Of a stretch of 64,000 bases of DNA, positions 41,724-50,649 are shown one piece after another. Position 1 is the stretch's first letter. Every line of letters begins with the position of its first letter. The position numbers were made by a program, and so were the translations under genes. A model generated the notes under the pieces. That model saw only the letters and a program-made list of their open reading frames with translations, was not told the origin of the DNA and searched no databases. The stretch is from assembly GCA_047624005.1 (NCBI GenBank), contig JBLHPE010000003.1, positions 1 through 64,000 on the forward strand. The letters run 5' to 3'. Origin of the DNA: Ascidiaceihabitans sp047624005. GTDB lineage: Bacteria > Pseudomonadota > Alphaproteobacteria > Rhodobacterales > Rhodobacteraceae.

Positions 41724-43175
41724 ATGTTCATCGGATTGGATTTGGGAACGTCTGGCTTGCGAGGCCTATTGGTTGACGGTGCAGGCACATCCGTGGGGTC
41801 TGCTGATGCGGCGTATGGCGTGGCGCACCCGCATAAGGGATGGTCCGAGCAAGATCCGCAATCTTGGACACAGGCGCTTGGAACAGTGATGGCTGCTTTG
41901 CGTGACGCATTCCCTGATGCATTCGCTGCTGTTCAGGGCATCGGTATATCTGGGCACATGCACGGTGCTACGTTGCTAGGTGCAAATGGAGACGTTTTGC
42001 GGCCCTGCATTCTATGGAATGACACCCGCAGTCACGTTGAAGCGGCAGCCCTTGATGCGATGCCGATGTTTAGGTCCCTGACTGGCAATATCGTTTTTCC
42101 AGGCTTTACTGCTCCCAAACTACAATGGGTTGCCAAACACGAGCCCGATGTTTTTAGGCAAATTGCAAAGGTTTTGTTACCCAAGGACTACATGAGCTAT
42201 TGGCTGACGGGTGCGTATTCAGCGGACATGTCTGACAGTGCTGGTACGTCTTGGCTGGATGTTGGTGCGCGCGATTGGTCCGATGACTTGCTGGAGGCGA
42301 CTGGCCTGTCACATTCACAGATGCCGACCCTGTTTGAGGGATCACAAGTGGTTGGTACGGTACGCAGCGATCTGGCTTCGGATTATGGTTTGCCTATCGG
42401 AGTTCAAGTTGTTGCAGGCGGCGGTGACAATGCGGTGGCGGCTTGTGGTGTTGGCGCGATGTCCGAGGGGACAGGTTTTGTTTCGCTCGGGACCTCGGGT
42501 GTTTTGCTCGCGGGACGCGATGGGTTTACGCCGATGGCGGACAGTGCAGTGCATACGTTTTGCCATGCGGTTCCTGATCAGTGGTATCAAATGGGTGTCG
42601 TTTTGGCAGCCACCGATAGTTTGAATTGGCTAAGTGGAATAACTGGGCAAACTCCTGCGCAGTTGACGGCTGAATTGGGAACGAAATTGCGTTCCCCGAC
42701 ATCCCTTCAGTTTTACCCATACCTTTCGGGCGAACGCACACCGCACAACGATAGCGCTGTACGTGCAGGTTTTGTCGGTTTGGATGTCGCGACGACGCGG
42801 GCGGATATGACCCAAGCGGTCTTGCAGGGTGTCAGCTTTGCACTGCGCGACAGTCTAGAGGCATTGCGCTCAACCGGTGCCAAGCTGGAGTCGGTCCTTG
42901 CAATTGGTGGCGGGGCACAATCGGCCTATTGGGTCGAGATGTTGGCGACAGTCTTAAACCTGCCTCTAGAGTTGCCAGAGCAGGGGGACTTTGGTGCAGC
43001 GTTAGGTGCTGCAAGGCTAGCAATTTGTGGTGTGACGGGTGCTGCGGTTGCTAACGTGATGACCAAACCGCCAGTGGCCAAAGTTGTCACCCCAAATGTT
43101 GCATTGCTTACAGATTATCAAATGCGTTACGATCATTTTCGAAGTAGCTTTCCTGTATGGAAATCACTGCAATGA
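41724..43175 (+). CDS. xylB: Xylulokinase
   Basis: This protein of 483 residues phosphorylates D-xylulose with ATP to xylulose 5-phosphate. FGGY-family landmarks are FIGLDLGTSGLRGLLVD (phosphate 1 loop), GISGHMHGATLL, ILWNDTRSHVEA (substrate loop), SLGTSGVLLAG, and the late ATP-binding segment AIGGGAQSAYWVEMLA. The start was set at ATG 41724 after GGGGAAG; a TTG 15 bases earlier overlaps that site. A di-haem peroxidase gene follows 16 bases later on the same strand. No xylA (xylose isomerase) is in the window. Confidence 0.94.
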   Translation: MFIGLDLGTSGLRGLLVDGAGTSVGSADAAYGVAHPHKGWSEQDPQSWTQALGTVMAALRDAFPDAFAAVQGIGISGHMHGATLLGANGDVLRPCILWNDTRSHVEAAALDAMPMFRSLTGNIVFPGFTAPKLQWVAKHEPDVFRQIAKVLLPKDYMSYWLTGAYSADMSDSAGTSWLDVGARDWSDDLLEATGLSHSQMPTLFEGSQVVGTVRSDLASDYGLPIGVQVVAGGGDNAVAACGVGAMSEGTGFVSLGTSGVLLAGRDGFTPMADSAVHTFCHAVPDQWYQMGVVLAATDSLNWLSGITGQTPAQLTAELGTKLRSPTSLQFYPYLSGERTPHNDSAVRAGFVGLDVATTRADMTQAVLQGVSFALRDSLEALRSTGAKLESVLAIGGGAQSAYWVEMLATVLNLPLELPEQGDFGAALGAARLAICGVTGAAVANVMTKPPVAKVVTPNVALLTDYQMRYDHFRSSFPVWKSLQ

Positions 43176-43191
43176 TAGGCACGGAAGTATC

Positions 43192-44523
43192 ATGATGGGT
43201 GGATTTCAAAAGGTTGTTGGAGTGCTTGCGGGAATTGCAGCTTATGTGCTTACAACGACAAGCGGTTCAGCGGGTCCATTGCCGTCTGCTGACGTTAACT
43301 TCCCTGAATTTGATGCGCCCCGGATCGAGCTGGGACAGTTGTTGTTTTTCGACCCAATCCTTTCAGGCAACAGAACAGTGTCTTGCGCGACGTGCCATCA
43401 TCCGAAGTTTAACACTGCGGATGGCCTGTCGCTGGGCATCGGGGATGGTGGGATTGGACTTGGGACTGACCGCAAAGTTGATGCAGCCAACCCGCCTGAA
43501 AAGCGCATTCCACGAAATGCGCCAGCCTTGTTCAACTTGGGTGCCTCTGAATTTGTCAGCTTCTTTCATGATGGGCGGCTTGAGGTCGATAAAACCCGGG
43601 CATCTGGCATTCGGACGCCGTTGGGCGGTGAAATGGAGAGCGGTTTTGCCTCACTATTGTCGGCGCAAACGATGTTCCCTGTTCTTTCGGCTGCAGAAAT
43701 GGCAGGGCATTTTTCAGAGAACGATGTCTCAAAAGCCGTGCGCCAAGGGGTTCTTACGGGCGATGGTGGTGCATGGGATATTTTGGCAAAACGTGTCGAG
43801 GCGATCCCAGAATACCGTTCCCAATTTGATCCAATCATAGGCAGCGATAAATCCATTCATTTCACGGATATCTCCGATGCAATTGCAGCCTTCGTGGATT
43901 TCGAGTGGCGTGCAACAAATAGCCCTTTCGATCTGCATTTACGACTTGGGCAACAGCTAGAGGCGCAGGCCGAAGCAGGAAAGAAATTGTTCTACGGGGA
44001 TGCTGGGTGTGCCACATGCCACAGTGGCCTGTTCCAAACGGACCATCAGTTCCATGCGATTGCGATGCCACAGATTGGGCCTGGCAAAGCAGCAGGGTTC
44101 GAGCGCCACCAGCGTGACGAAGGCAGAATGCGCGTTACAGGCAATCTTGCCGATGCCTACGCGTTTCGCACCCCCTCATTGCGCAATGTGGCGCATACCA
44201 GCCCCTATGGTCACAGTGGCGCGTATGGAACGTTAGAAGAAGTCGTACGCCATCACCTAGACCCAGTTGGATCGCTCAATGCGTACCTCGAAGCGTCGGC
44301 GGTTTTACCTGTCGAGATCGGTAAAGATGATTTCGCATTGATGCGTAACCCTGAAGAGGTTGAAAAAATTGCAGAAGCCAATGCGTTAGCTCCGGTTGAT
44401 CTAGAAGAACAAGAAATAGAGCAGATCATCGCATTCTTAAACGCGCTAACTGATCCCCAAAGCCTAAAAGGGGCGTTGGGAATTCCTGCCTCGGTGCCAA
44501 GCGGATTGCCGTTGGATCAATAA
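43192..44523 (+). CDS. Di-haem cytochrome c peroxidase / MauG family protein
   Basis: This protein of 443 residues has a signal peptide (VVGVLAGIAAYVLTTTSGSAG), so it is periplasmic. Two haem c sites are present: SCATCHHPKF near residue 65 and GCATCHSGLF near residue 272. The order and spacing match bacterial cytochrome c peroxidases and MauG. Conserved segments are LGQLLFFDPILSGN, FFHDGRL and AFRTPSLRNVAHTSPYGHSG. It may detoxify hydrogen peroxide or oxidatively modify a partner protein. It starts 16 bases after xylB with GGAAG before the ATG, and its 3' end overlaps the convergent CRTAC1-like gene by 7 bases. Confidence 0.88.
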   Translation: MMGGFQKVVGVLAGIAAYVLTTTSGSAGPLPSADVNFPEFDAPRIELGQLLFFDPILSGNRTVSCATCHHPKFNTADGLSLGIGDGGIGLGTDRKVDAANPPEKRIPRNAPALFNLGASEFVSFFHDGRLEVDKTRASGIRTPLGGEMESGFASLLSAQTMFPVLSAAEMAGHFSENDVSKAVRQGVLTGDGGAWDILAKRVEAIPEYRSQFDPIIGSDKSIHFTDISDAIAAFVDFEWRATNSPFDLHLRLGQQLEAQAEAGKKLFYGDAGCATCHSGLFQTDHQFHAIAMPQIGPGKAAGFERHQRDEGRMRVTGNLADAYAFRTPSLRNVAHTSPYGHSGAYGTLEEVVRHHLDPVGSLNAYLEASAVLPVEIGKDDFALMRNPEEVEKIAEANALAPVDLEEQEIEQIIAFLNALTDPQSLKGALGIPASVPSGLPLDQ

Positions 44524-46046
44524 GGGAAGATATCTAAATCGTCCCCTGACCGTATGACCTGCAATCGTTGATTGGGCTTGGCTTTCACCCATTCACTATG
44601 CGTGCCATCTGGCCAAATGACGCGGAACGTGACGGTTTCTGCTGTGTCCAGCCCAAAGTGTTGCGGACCAAGGATGCCGCCTGCATGGCCGCCACCGATG
44701 GTTAACTCACGCAACTGTAATCCGTAGTCGTCCATCAGCTCGATCCATCCGCCGATAGCATGGGTGTTGATGCCTTGTTGACGGGGTTCGATGGACAGCC
44801 AATTGCCAACAGCTTTGGTTGTGTTGCGATAAACCTCAAGTGGTGCAACACGATTTACGACGGCAAGGTCCAACAAGCCGTCCGCGTTGAAATCAGCTAA
44901 AGCAGCCCCACGGGCGCGATGCAAGCTTGCGATTCCTGCGGTCAAACCTGCCTCCGCAAATGTCGCATCTTCATTCTGGATTAGCAGATTGTTGGGGTCT
45001 TCGATCGCCATGCCGGGCATTTGCTGTACGTTGCCTTTCGCGATGAACACATCATCCATTCCATCGTTTTGAACATCGCCAATACTGATGTGCCACCCTG
45101 TCGAGGGGCGACCGTCGCCGCCGGTGTAAGGCTTGTGTGCAGCAGCGCCGCGTTCAAAGGGAACGTCCTTAAATCCGGCACCATCACCGGTCCATTCCTG
45201 TAGGCGCTGGTCGCCCATCGAGGACAAAAACACATCGACTAAACCGTTACGATCTATGTCGCGGCTGGCGATGCCCATGCCCCAAACCTCGTGATTGATC
45301 CATCCGTCATCCTCGCCGTAAAGGCGGGGTTCGCCGATTATGTCCCACAATTGTTCGGCACCGCCGCGCACGTAGTAATGGCGGTCGTTGCTAACGCGAA
45401 GATCAGGAGTTCCATCGCGCGCCCAATCCGAAAATAACATGGATAGCGGGCAGAATCCGGGGGCGAGAGGGAGAGCGTGATAACCGTCGCCTTTAGGGCG
45501 CAGTAATAAGTTCGTGTCACATGCCTCAAATGGACCATCAGGATCTGAACGATCGACATAGTGACCAAATGCCAAAGTGGGTAAAGTATTGCCTGCTTCC
45601 CATGTTGCCGAAAATGCTGTGGTCCATTGATCTTCAAACGTAATGTCAGGCAAAGGCATCGGGGTGAATTGACACGATCCCAATCCGCGTAAAACCACGT
45701 CTGGGCCCACGCGCATCACAACTAAATCTAACGTGCGATCATTGTCGATATCAATTGGGTAGATGCCAGTGGTTGCACTGAGTTCAGGGGCGGGGAGTGC
45801 CTCGAAACTGATTTTACCACCTGGGTAACTGATATTGCGCCACAAGGCAGGGGGGCTTGTGCCGCCAGCCGCCATAAGGTCAAGACGGCCATCATCGTCA
45901 CAATCAAATACGGCGAGGCCACCTCCAACATAATGCTCCCAACCGCCAGTATATGCGTGCGCTGGCACGGTTTGTGGCTCAAAGGTAGGATTTGCAATCG
46001 CTGAACCACCGGTCAGCGCCAAGATAGCAGCAGCTTTAACCCACAT
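44517..46046 (-). CDS. Secreted FG-GAP/VCBS beta-propeller protein of the CRTAC1/UnbV type
   Basis: This protein of 509 residues has a signal peptide (AAAILALTGGSAIAN). At least five Ca-binding propeller motifs are visible: FDCDDDGRLDL, DIDNDRTLDLV, DIDRNGLVDVF, DVQNDGMDDVF and DFNADGLLDLA. The C-terminal 90 residues (NWLSIEPRQQGIN through FRVIWPDGTHSEW) resemble the ASPIC/UnbV domain. The ATG was chosen because AAGGAAG lies 9 bases upstream; a GTG 6 bases earlier is too close to it. It overlaps the xylR stop by 11 bases, so it is co-transcribed with the regulator, and converges on the MauG-type gene. It may be a partner or target of that peroxidase. Confidence 0.83.
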   Translation of the reverse strand: MWVKAAAILALTGGSAIANPTFEPQTVPAHAYTGGWEHYVGGGLAVFDCDDDGRLDLMAAGGTSPPALWRNISYPGGKISFEALPAPELSATTGIYPIDIDNDRTLDLVVMRVGPDVVLRGLGSCQFTPMPLPDITFEDQWTTAFSATWEAGNTLPTLAFGHYVDRSDPDGPFEACDTNLLLRPKGDGYHALPLAPGFCPLSMLFSDWARDGTPDLRVSNDRHYYVRGGAEQLWDIIGEPRLYGEDDGWINHEVWGMGIASRDIDRNGLVDVFLSSMGDQRLQEWTGDGAGFKDVPFERGAAAHKPYTGGDGRPSTGWHISIGDVQNDGMDDVFIAKGNVQQMPGMAIEDPNNLLIQNEDATFAEAGLTAGIASLHRARGAALADFNADGLLDLAVVNRVAPLEVYRNTTKAVGNWLSIEPRQQGINTHAIGGWIELMDDYGLQLRELTIGGGHAGGILGPQHFGLDTAETVTFRVIWPDGTHSEWVKAKPNQRLQVIRSGDDLDIFPY

Positions 46047-47247
46047 CTTCACGTACTTCCTTTGCCGCCATGTCGAACACGAAATCTAGGGCGTAGGCTG
46101 CAGCACCGCGTGCCCACATCAGGTTGTCCCACTTGTGGATCACGACGTCCGGTGGCGGTTTGTCGATTTGAACAATGGATTTTCGCATCTCCTCTATCAC
46201 CTCTTGGGCGTAAAGGTGGTCAAATTGCATTTGCTCGCCTGCGAGAATGATCAACTGTGGATCAAAGACATTCACAAGGTTTGCCAGTCCAATTGCGAAC
46301 ATTCTCCCAGCGCGGTTCACGATGGTTTTCGCCGTTGGGTCGCCATTTTTGGCGGCTTCTAACAACCGTTCAACACGGTTTTCTATTGGCAGGTCTGGAT
46401 CAAGAAAGCCTACGCTAGCCGCCTCACGGACCAGTGCGTAGTCGGCAACATACGCCTCGAGACAACCGCGCTGTCCGCAGCGGCATAAGGCCCCTTCAAG
46501 TTGAACTTTTGTATGACCAAATTCTGCGCCACATCCGCGGGTTCCACGATAGATTTGTCCGTTTAACACGATACCCATGCCGACACCGCTTTCAATCGTT
46601 ACAACGATGAAATCGGAATGATCACGCCCCAATCCAAATGTTTTTTCCGCCATAGCAACTAAGTTGGCATCGTTGTCGAGGAATGTTGGCACGCCCAATC
46701 GTTGGGTTAGAATATCGCGCAAATTGATGTTGCGTTCGCTCAGGGATGGGGACCAATAAACTGTCCCGTTTTTGGCATCGACAACCCCAGCCAATCCGAC
46801 ACCTATTCCAGATAGATCGTGTATGGATTTTTCATATAGCGCAGTTAATTGCGCAAGTGCGTCTGCCATCAGATCAGTTAATTCTTTGCTTGATGCAGGG
46901 CTTTTGGTGAAAGGAACTTCCAGCTCTGCCAACTGTGTGCCTTCAAAATCGACCAACATAAGGGAGATCGAGCGATCGGAGACTTTTATACCGGCGATCA
47001 AATGGGCCGCACTTGCGATTTTTAAATCGACACGTGGGCGACCACGTTTGGTGTCTGGGGTATTCTCGGAGTCACGGGGAATCTCTTCGATTAGTCCGTC
47101 ACGCAACAATTCTGCTGTGACGGTTGTGACGGTTGCGCGGCTGATTCCCGTGTTATGGGACAGATCAATACGGGGTATCGGGCCACGGCGTTCGATCTCG
47201 CGTAGCAGAATATGCCGTCCTTGCTCGCGCTGATGTCCAAATGCCAT
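46036..47247 (-). CDS. xylR: ROK family transcriptional repressor, XylR type
   Basis: This 403-residue protein has an N-terminal winged helix (GRHILLREIERRGPIPRIDL with NTGISRATVTTVTAELLRDG) that binds DNA. A ROK domain follows, with the sugar-binding segment GVGMGIVLNGQIYRG and the zinc motif CRCGQRGCLEAY. Xylose binding should release it from DNA. It is divergent from xylF, and the 178-base gap holds a candidate operator also present before xylB. It is co-transcribed with the downstream CRTAC1-like gene through an 11-base overlap. Confidence 0.88.
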   Translation of the reverse strand: MAFGHQREQGRHILLREIERRGPIPRIDLSHNTGISRATVTTVTAELLRDGLIEEIPRDSENTPDTKRGRPRVDLKIASAAHLIAGIKVSDRSISLMLVDFEGTQLAELEVPFTKSPASSKELTDLMADALAQLTALYEKSIHDLSGIGVGLAGVVDAKNGTVYWSPSLSERNINLRDILTQRLGVPTFLDNDANLVAMAEKTFGLGRDHSDFIVVTIESGVGMGIVLNGQIYRGTRGCGAEFGHTKVQLEGALCRCGQRGCLEAYVADYALVREAASVGFLDPDLPIENRVERLLEAAKNGDPTAKTIVNRAGRMFAIGLANLVNVFDPQLIILAGEQMQFDHLYAQEVIEEMRKSIVQIDKPPPDVVIHKWDNLMWARGAAAYALDFVFDMAAKEVREDVG

Positions 47248-47328
47248 GTGTCACCCCACTCTTTGAAAAGCTTATAAGAATAAGCTGTGAATACATAAAG
47301 GATGACTTTAATTTTGCCTCAAGTCCAA

Positions 47329-47351
47329 TTTAATTTGCAATTCGAATTTAA
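47329..47351. promoter_or_regulatory. Candidate XylR operator upstream of xylF
   Basis: TTTAATTTG (47329-47337) and GAATTTAA (47344-47351) have the same spacing as at 41662-41684. A further half-like TTTAATTTTG lies just before it at about 47307. It lies in the divergent xylR-xylF region, 74 bases before the xylF ATG, so it could control both directions. Confidence 0.72.
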
Positions 47352-47425
47352 ACGAGTATGAATCAATTCATCCCTGACCGCTGGGCGATTCTGGCGCGGG
47401 TTCTATAAGTTCTGGGAGGAACATC

Positions 47426-48439
47426 ATGAAACTATTGAAAACTGCAGCCGCAGTCATGACCGGTGTTGTCATGAGCACTGCCGCATGGGCCGAAGACATT
47501 GTTGTCGGTGTAAGCTGGTCTAACTTTCAAGAAGAACGCTGGAAAACAGACGAAGCAGCAATTAAAACTGCTTTGGAAGCAGCAGGTGCGAAATACATTT
47601 CCGCTGATGCACAATCTTCATCCGGCAAACAGCTGGCTGACATCGAATCTTTGATCGCTCAAGGCGCAACTGCTTTGATTATCTTGGCTCAAGACGCATC
47701 TGCGGTTGGCCCAGCGGTCCAAGCGGCATCTGACGAAGGCATCCCAGTTGTTGCCTATGACCGTCTGATCGAAGACGCGCGCGCATTCTATCTAACTTTC
47801 GACAACGTCGAAGTTGGCCGGATGCAAGCCCGTGCTGTTTTGGCTGCACAGCCAACAGGTAACTACGTTATGATCAAAGGATCGCCAACTGATCCAAACG
47901 CGGACTTCCTTCGTGGCGGTCAGCAAGAAGTGCTTCAAGCAGCTATCGACGCGGGTGACATCACGATCGTTGCCGAAGCTTACACAGACGGTTGGGTTCC
48001 AGCGAACGCTCAGCGCAACATGGAGCAAATCCTGACAGCGCAAGACAACAAAGTCGATGCTGTTGTTGCGTCTAACGACGGTACAGCTGGTGGTGCGGTT
48101 GCTGCATTGACAGCACAAGGCATGGAAGGCATCGCAGTTTCCGGTCAAGACGGCGACCACGCTGCTTTGAACCGTGTAGCTATCGGTACGCAAACTGTGT
48201 CCGTGTGGAAAGATGCACGCGCACTTGGCAAGGCTGCGGCTGAAGCCGCAGTAGCTTTGGCTGGCGGCAACGCTGTTGAAGGCGCAGGCGAGTGGACATC
48301 CCCAGCGGGTACAACAATGAACTCCAAGTTCCTGGAGCCAGTTGCTGTGACTGCAGACAACCTTGGTGTTGTTCTGGATGCTGGCTGGATCGAAAAAGAC
48401 GCACTGTGTGCGGGTTCTTCGAATGCGGCTTGTAACTAA
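47426..48439 (+). CDS. xylF: D-xylose ABC transporter, periplasmic binding protein
   Basis: This 337-residue protein has a signal peptide (AAAVMTGVVMSTAAWAED). The mature part is a family-2 sugar-binding fold: VGVSWSNFQEERWKTDEAAI, the hinge and ligand segments VVAYDRLIED, YVMIKGSPTDPNADFLRGG, and VSGQDGDHAALNRVAIGTQ. These match XylF closely. GGGAGGAAC precedes the ATG. It is the first gene of the transport operon, followed by a hairpin before xylH, which would leave it the most abundant message. Confidence 0.93.
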   Translation: MKLLKTAAAVMTGVVMSTAAWAEDIVVGVSWSNFQEERWKTDEAAIKTALEAAGAKYISADAQSSSGKQLADIESLIAQGATALIILAQDASAVGPAVQAASDEGIPVVAYDRLIEDARAFYLTFDNVEVGRMQARAVLAAQPTGNYVMIKGSPTDPNADFLRGGQQEVLQAAIDAGDITIVAEAYTDGWVPANAQRNMEQILTAQDNKVDAVVASNDGTAGGAVAALTAQGMEGIAVSGQDGDHAALNRVAIGTQTVSVWKDARALGKAAAEAAVALAGGNAVEGAGEWTSPAGTTMNSKFLEPVAVTADNLGVVLDAGWIEKDALCAGSSNAACN

Positions 48440-48457
48440 GACCTAAACTTTTCTTCC

Positions 48458-48486
48458 GCCCCTCCGGTCCATGTGATCGGTGGGGC
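48458..48486 (+). terminator. Hairpin between xylF and xylH (partial terminator / mRNA stabiliser)
   Basis: GCCCC (48458-48462) and CCG (48464-48466) pair with CGG (48478-48480) and GGGGC (48482-48486), with one T-T mismatch and an 11-base loop. No T-run follows. Such hairpins after binding-protein genes commonly raise the level of that message relative to the permease. Confidence 0.6.
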
Positions 48487-48597
48487 ACCCCATATCCCCT
48501 TTTAAATTCGTTATCGACATATGCTATGCCACCCATTTAGGTAGGCGATGCTGTCATCATGACCCTGATTTGCCACACTGCGGAGAGGCCCCGACAA

Positions 48598-49878
48598 ATG
48601 AATAGCCCAACGACAAACGGGTCCGCTAAGACCTTCTTTAACAAGCTGGGGATCGACCTTAGACTGTTGGGAATGATCGGCGCGCTGGTTATTTTGTGCG
48701 TGATGTTTGACCTTATCACTGGTGGTCGTTTCCTGACCCCGCGCAATCTGTTTAACCTCTCTGTTCAAACCGCATCTGTTGCTGTGATGGCCACAGGCAT
48801 GGTGTTCGTTATCGTGACGCGCAACATCGACCTTTCCGTCGGTTCAATGCTTGGTTTCATCGGCATGACTGTTGGAGCGCTCCAAGTCTATTTTTTCCCT
48901 GACATTGTGGGCCTAGGCCACTGGTCGATCTGGATCATGGCCAGCATCGCCGCAATCATCATGGGCGCGGCCCTTGGTGCAATGCAGGGCTGGGTGGTCG
49001 GCTACCTGACCGTTCCCGCCTTTATTGTCACTCTTGGCGGTCTACTGATTTATCGCGGTGCAATGTGGTGGGTCACGCAAGGGCAAACTGTTGCCCCGCT
49101 TGACCCGACATTCCGCCTGCTTGGTGGTGGCGCTGATGGAACTTTGGGCGAAACACTCAGCTGGGGATTCGGCATCGTTGCGTCCCTTATCGCTGTTGGC
49201 CTGATCCTTGCCAGCCGCCGCCGTAAAGCCAACCACGGCTTCACCGTCAAACCCATTTGGGCCGAAGGTGTCTTGATTGCCTTGGCTGCGGGTCTCGTGC
49301 TGGGCTATGTTTATATCATGAATTCCTACACGATTGCGAAGGGCGCTTTGCCACGGATCGCAGAAGCACGCGGGATCGAACTGACTGAAGATTTGGTTCT
49401 TTATCACGGCGTCGCAATCCCCGTGATTATCCTGTTGGTCGTGACCATTGGCATGACGTTGATTTCCACACGCACCCGCTTTGGACGCTACGTCTATGCG
49501 ACTGGCGGGAACCCTGAAGCGGCGGAATTGTCCGGCATCAATACACGTATGCTAACGGTAAAAGTCTTTGCTCTTATGGGTGCCCTCACAGGCATATCTG
49601 CCATCATTGCTTCTGCAAGATTGGGTGCGGTTGATGTGGGCCTTGGAACGCTGGACGAGTTGCGTGTTATCGCGGCTGCAGTCATTGGTGGTACGGCCCT
49701 TGCGGGTGGCTTTGGCACAATCTACGGCGCGGTGATAGGTGCGCTGATCATGCAGACGTTACAGTCTGGGATGGCTTCGGTAGGGGTGGATGCCCCGCTG
49801 CAATCCATTGTTGTTGGTTTCGTACTAGTCTTTGCCGTCTATATCGATATCGTTTACCGTCGTAAGACTGGCGCATAA
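48598..49878 (+). CDS. xylH: D-xylose ABC transporter, permease
   Basis: This protein of 426 residues has about ten hydrophobic segments of the BPD_transp_2/RbsC type: LGMIGALVILCVMFDLITGG, AVMATGMVFVIVTRNIDLSVGSMLGF (the conserved DLSVG) and VPAFIVTLGGLLIYRGA, with the C-terminal GGTALAGGFGTIYGAVIGALIM. It is somewhat longer than E. coli XylH because of a charged loop around residues 190-215 (ASRRRKANHG). The start MNSPTTNGSAK follows GGAGAGG; an ATG 39 bases earlier is less likely. Confidence 0.92.
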   Translation: MNSPTTNGSAKTFFNKLGIDLRLLGMIGALVILCVMFDLITGGRFLTPRNLFNLSVQTASVAVMATGMVFVIVTRNIDLSVGSMLGFIGMTVGALQVYFFPDIVGLGHWSIWIMASIAAIIMGAALGAMQGWVVGYLTVPAFIVTLGGLLIYRGAMWWVTQGQTVAPLDPTFRLLGGGADGTLGETLSWGFGIVASLIAVGLILASRRRKANHGFTVKPIWAEGVLIALAAGLVLGYVYIMNSYTIAKGALPRIAEARGIELTEDLVLYHGVAIPVIILLVVTIGMTLISTRTRFGRYVYATGGNPEAAELSGINTRMLTVKVFALMGALTGISAIIASARLGAVDVGLGTLDELRVIAAAVIGGTALAGGFGTIYGAVIGALIMQTLQSGMASVGVDAPLQSIVVGFVLVFAVYIDIVYRRKTGA

Positions 49879-49890
49879 GGGAGCATTAAA

Positions 49891-50649
49891 ATGACACAAA
49901 AAACACCCCTTGTTGAACTGCGCAACATGAGCATCGCATTTGGTGGCGTCCGCGCCGTCGACGATGTTTCGCTTGATCTACATGCTGGCGAAGTTGTTGG
50001 TCTTTTGGGCCACAACGGTGCCGGTAAGTCGACATTGGTCAAGATGTTGTCCGGAGCCTATGGCGCTGACAGTGGCGAAATTCGGATCAATGGCGAAAAG
50101 GCCGAGATCAACAATCCACGTGATGCACGCCGCTATAACATCGAAACTATTTATCAAACGCTGGCCTTGGCTGACAATCTGGATGCGGCCAGCAATCTTT
50201 TCTTGGGACGTGAACTGGTCACGCCGATGGGCTTTGTTGACGACGATGCTATGGAATCTGAGGCACGCAAGATCATGGCGCGGCTCAACCCAAATTTCCA
50301 AAAGTTCAGCGACCCGGTTTCGGCTTTGTCTGGTGGCCAACGACAATCCGTGGCCATTGCACGGGCTGTTTATTTTGACGCCAAAATTTTGATCATGGAC
50401 GAACCTACAGCGGCGCTTGGACCACATGAGACGCAGATGGTGTCCGAATTGATCCAAAAGCTGAAGGCCGACGGTATCGGTATCTTCCTGATCAGCCACG
50501 ACATCCACGATGTGATGACCCTTTGTGATCGCGCTTCAGTGATGAAAAACGGTAAGATGGTTGGGACGGTTGATGTCGACAGTGTTACGGATGATGACCT
50601 GTTGGGAATGATCATTCTTGGCAAACACCCGCATCAAAAAGAAGCGTAA
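49891..50649 (+). CDS. xylG: Sugar ABC transporter ATP-binding protein, single-domain XylG type
   Basis: This 252-residue ATPase has Walker A GHNGAGKST, signature LSGGQRQSVAIARA, Walker B ILIMDEPTAALGP and the His loop SHDIHDVM. Enteric XylG and RbsA proteins have two fused domains of about 500 residues; this one has a single domain and must act as a homodimer. The sequence is otherwise complete at both ends. It starts 12 bases after the xylH stop with GGGAG upstream, and its stop overlaps the glucokinase ATG (TAATG). Confidence 0.9.
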   Translation: MTQKTPLVELRNMSIAFGGVRAVDDVSLDLHAGEVVGLLGHNGAGKSTLVKMLSGAYGADSGEIRINGEKAEINNPRDARRYNIETIYQTLALADNLDAASNLFLGRELVTPMGFVDDDAMESEARKIMARLNPNFQKFSDPVSALSGGQRQSVAIARAVYFDAKILIMDEPTAALGPHETQMVSELIQKLKADGIGIFLISHDIHDVMTLCDRASVMKNGKMVGTVDVDSVTDDDLLGMIILGKHPHQKEA

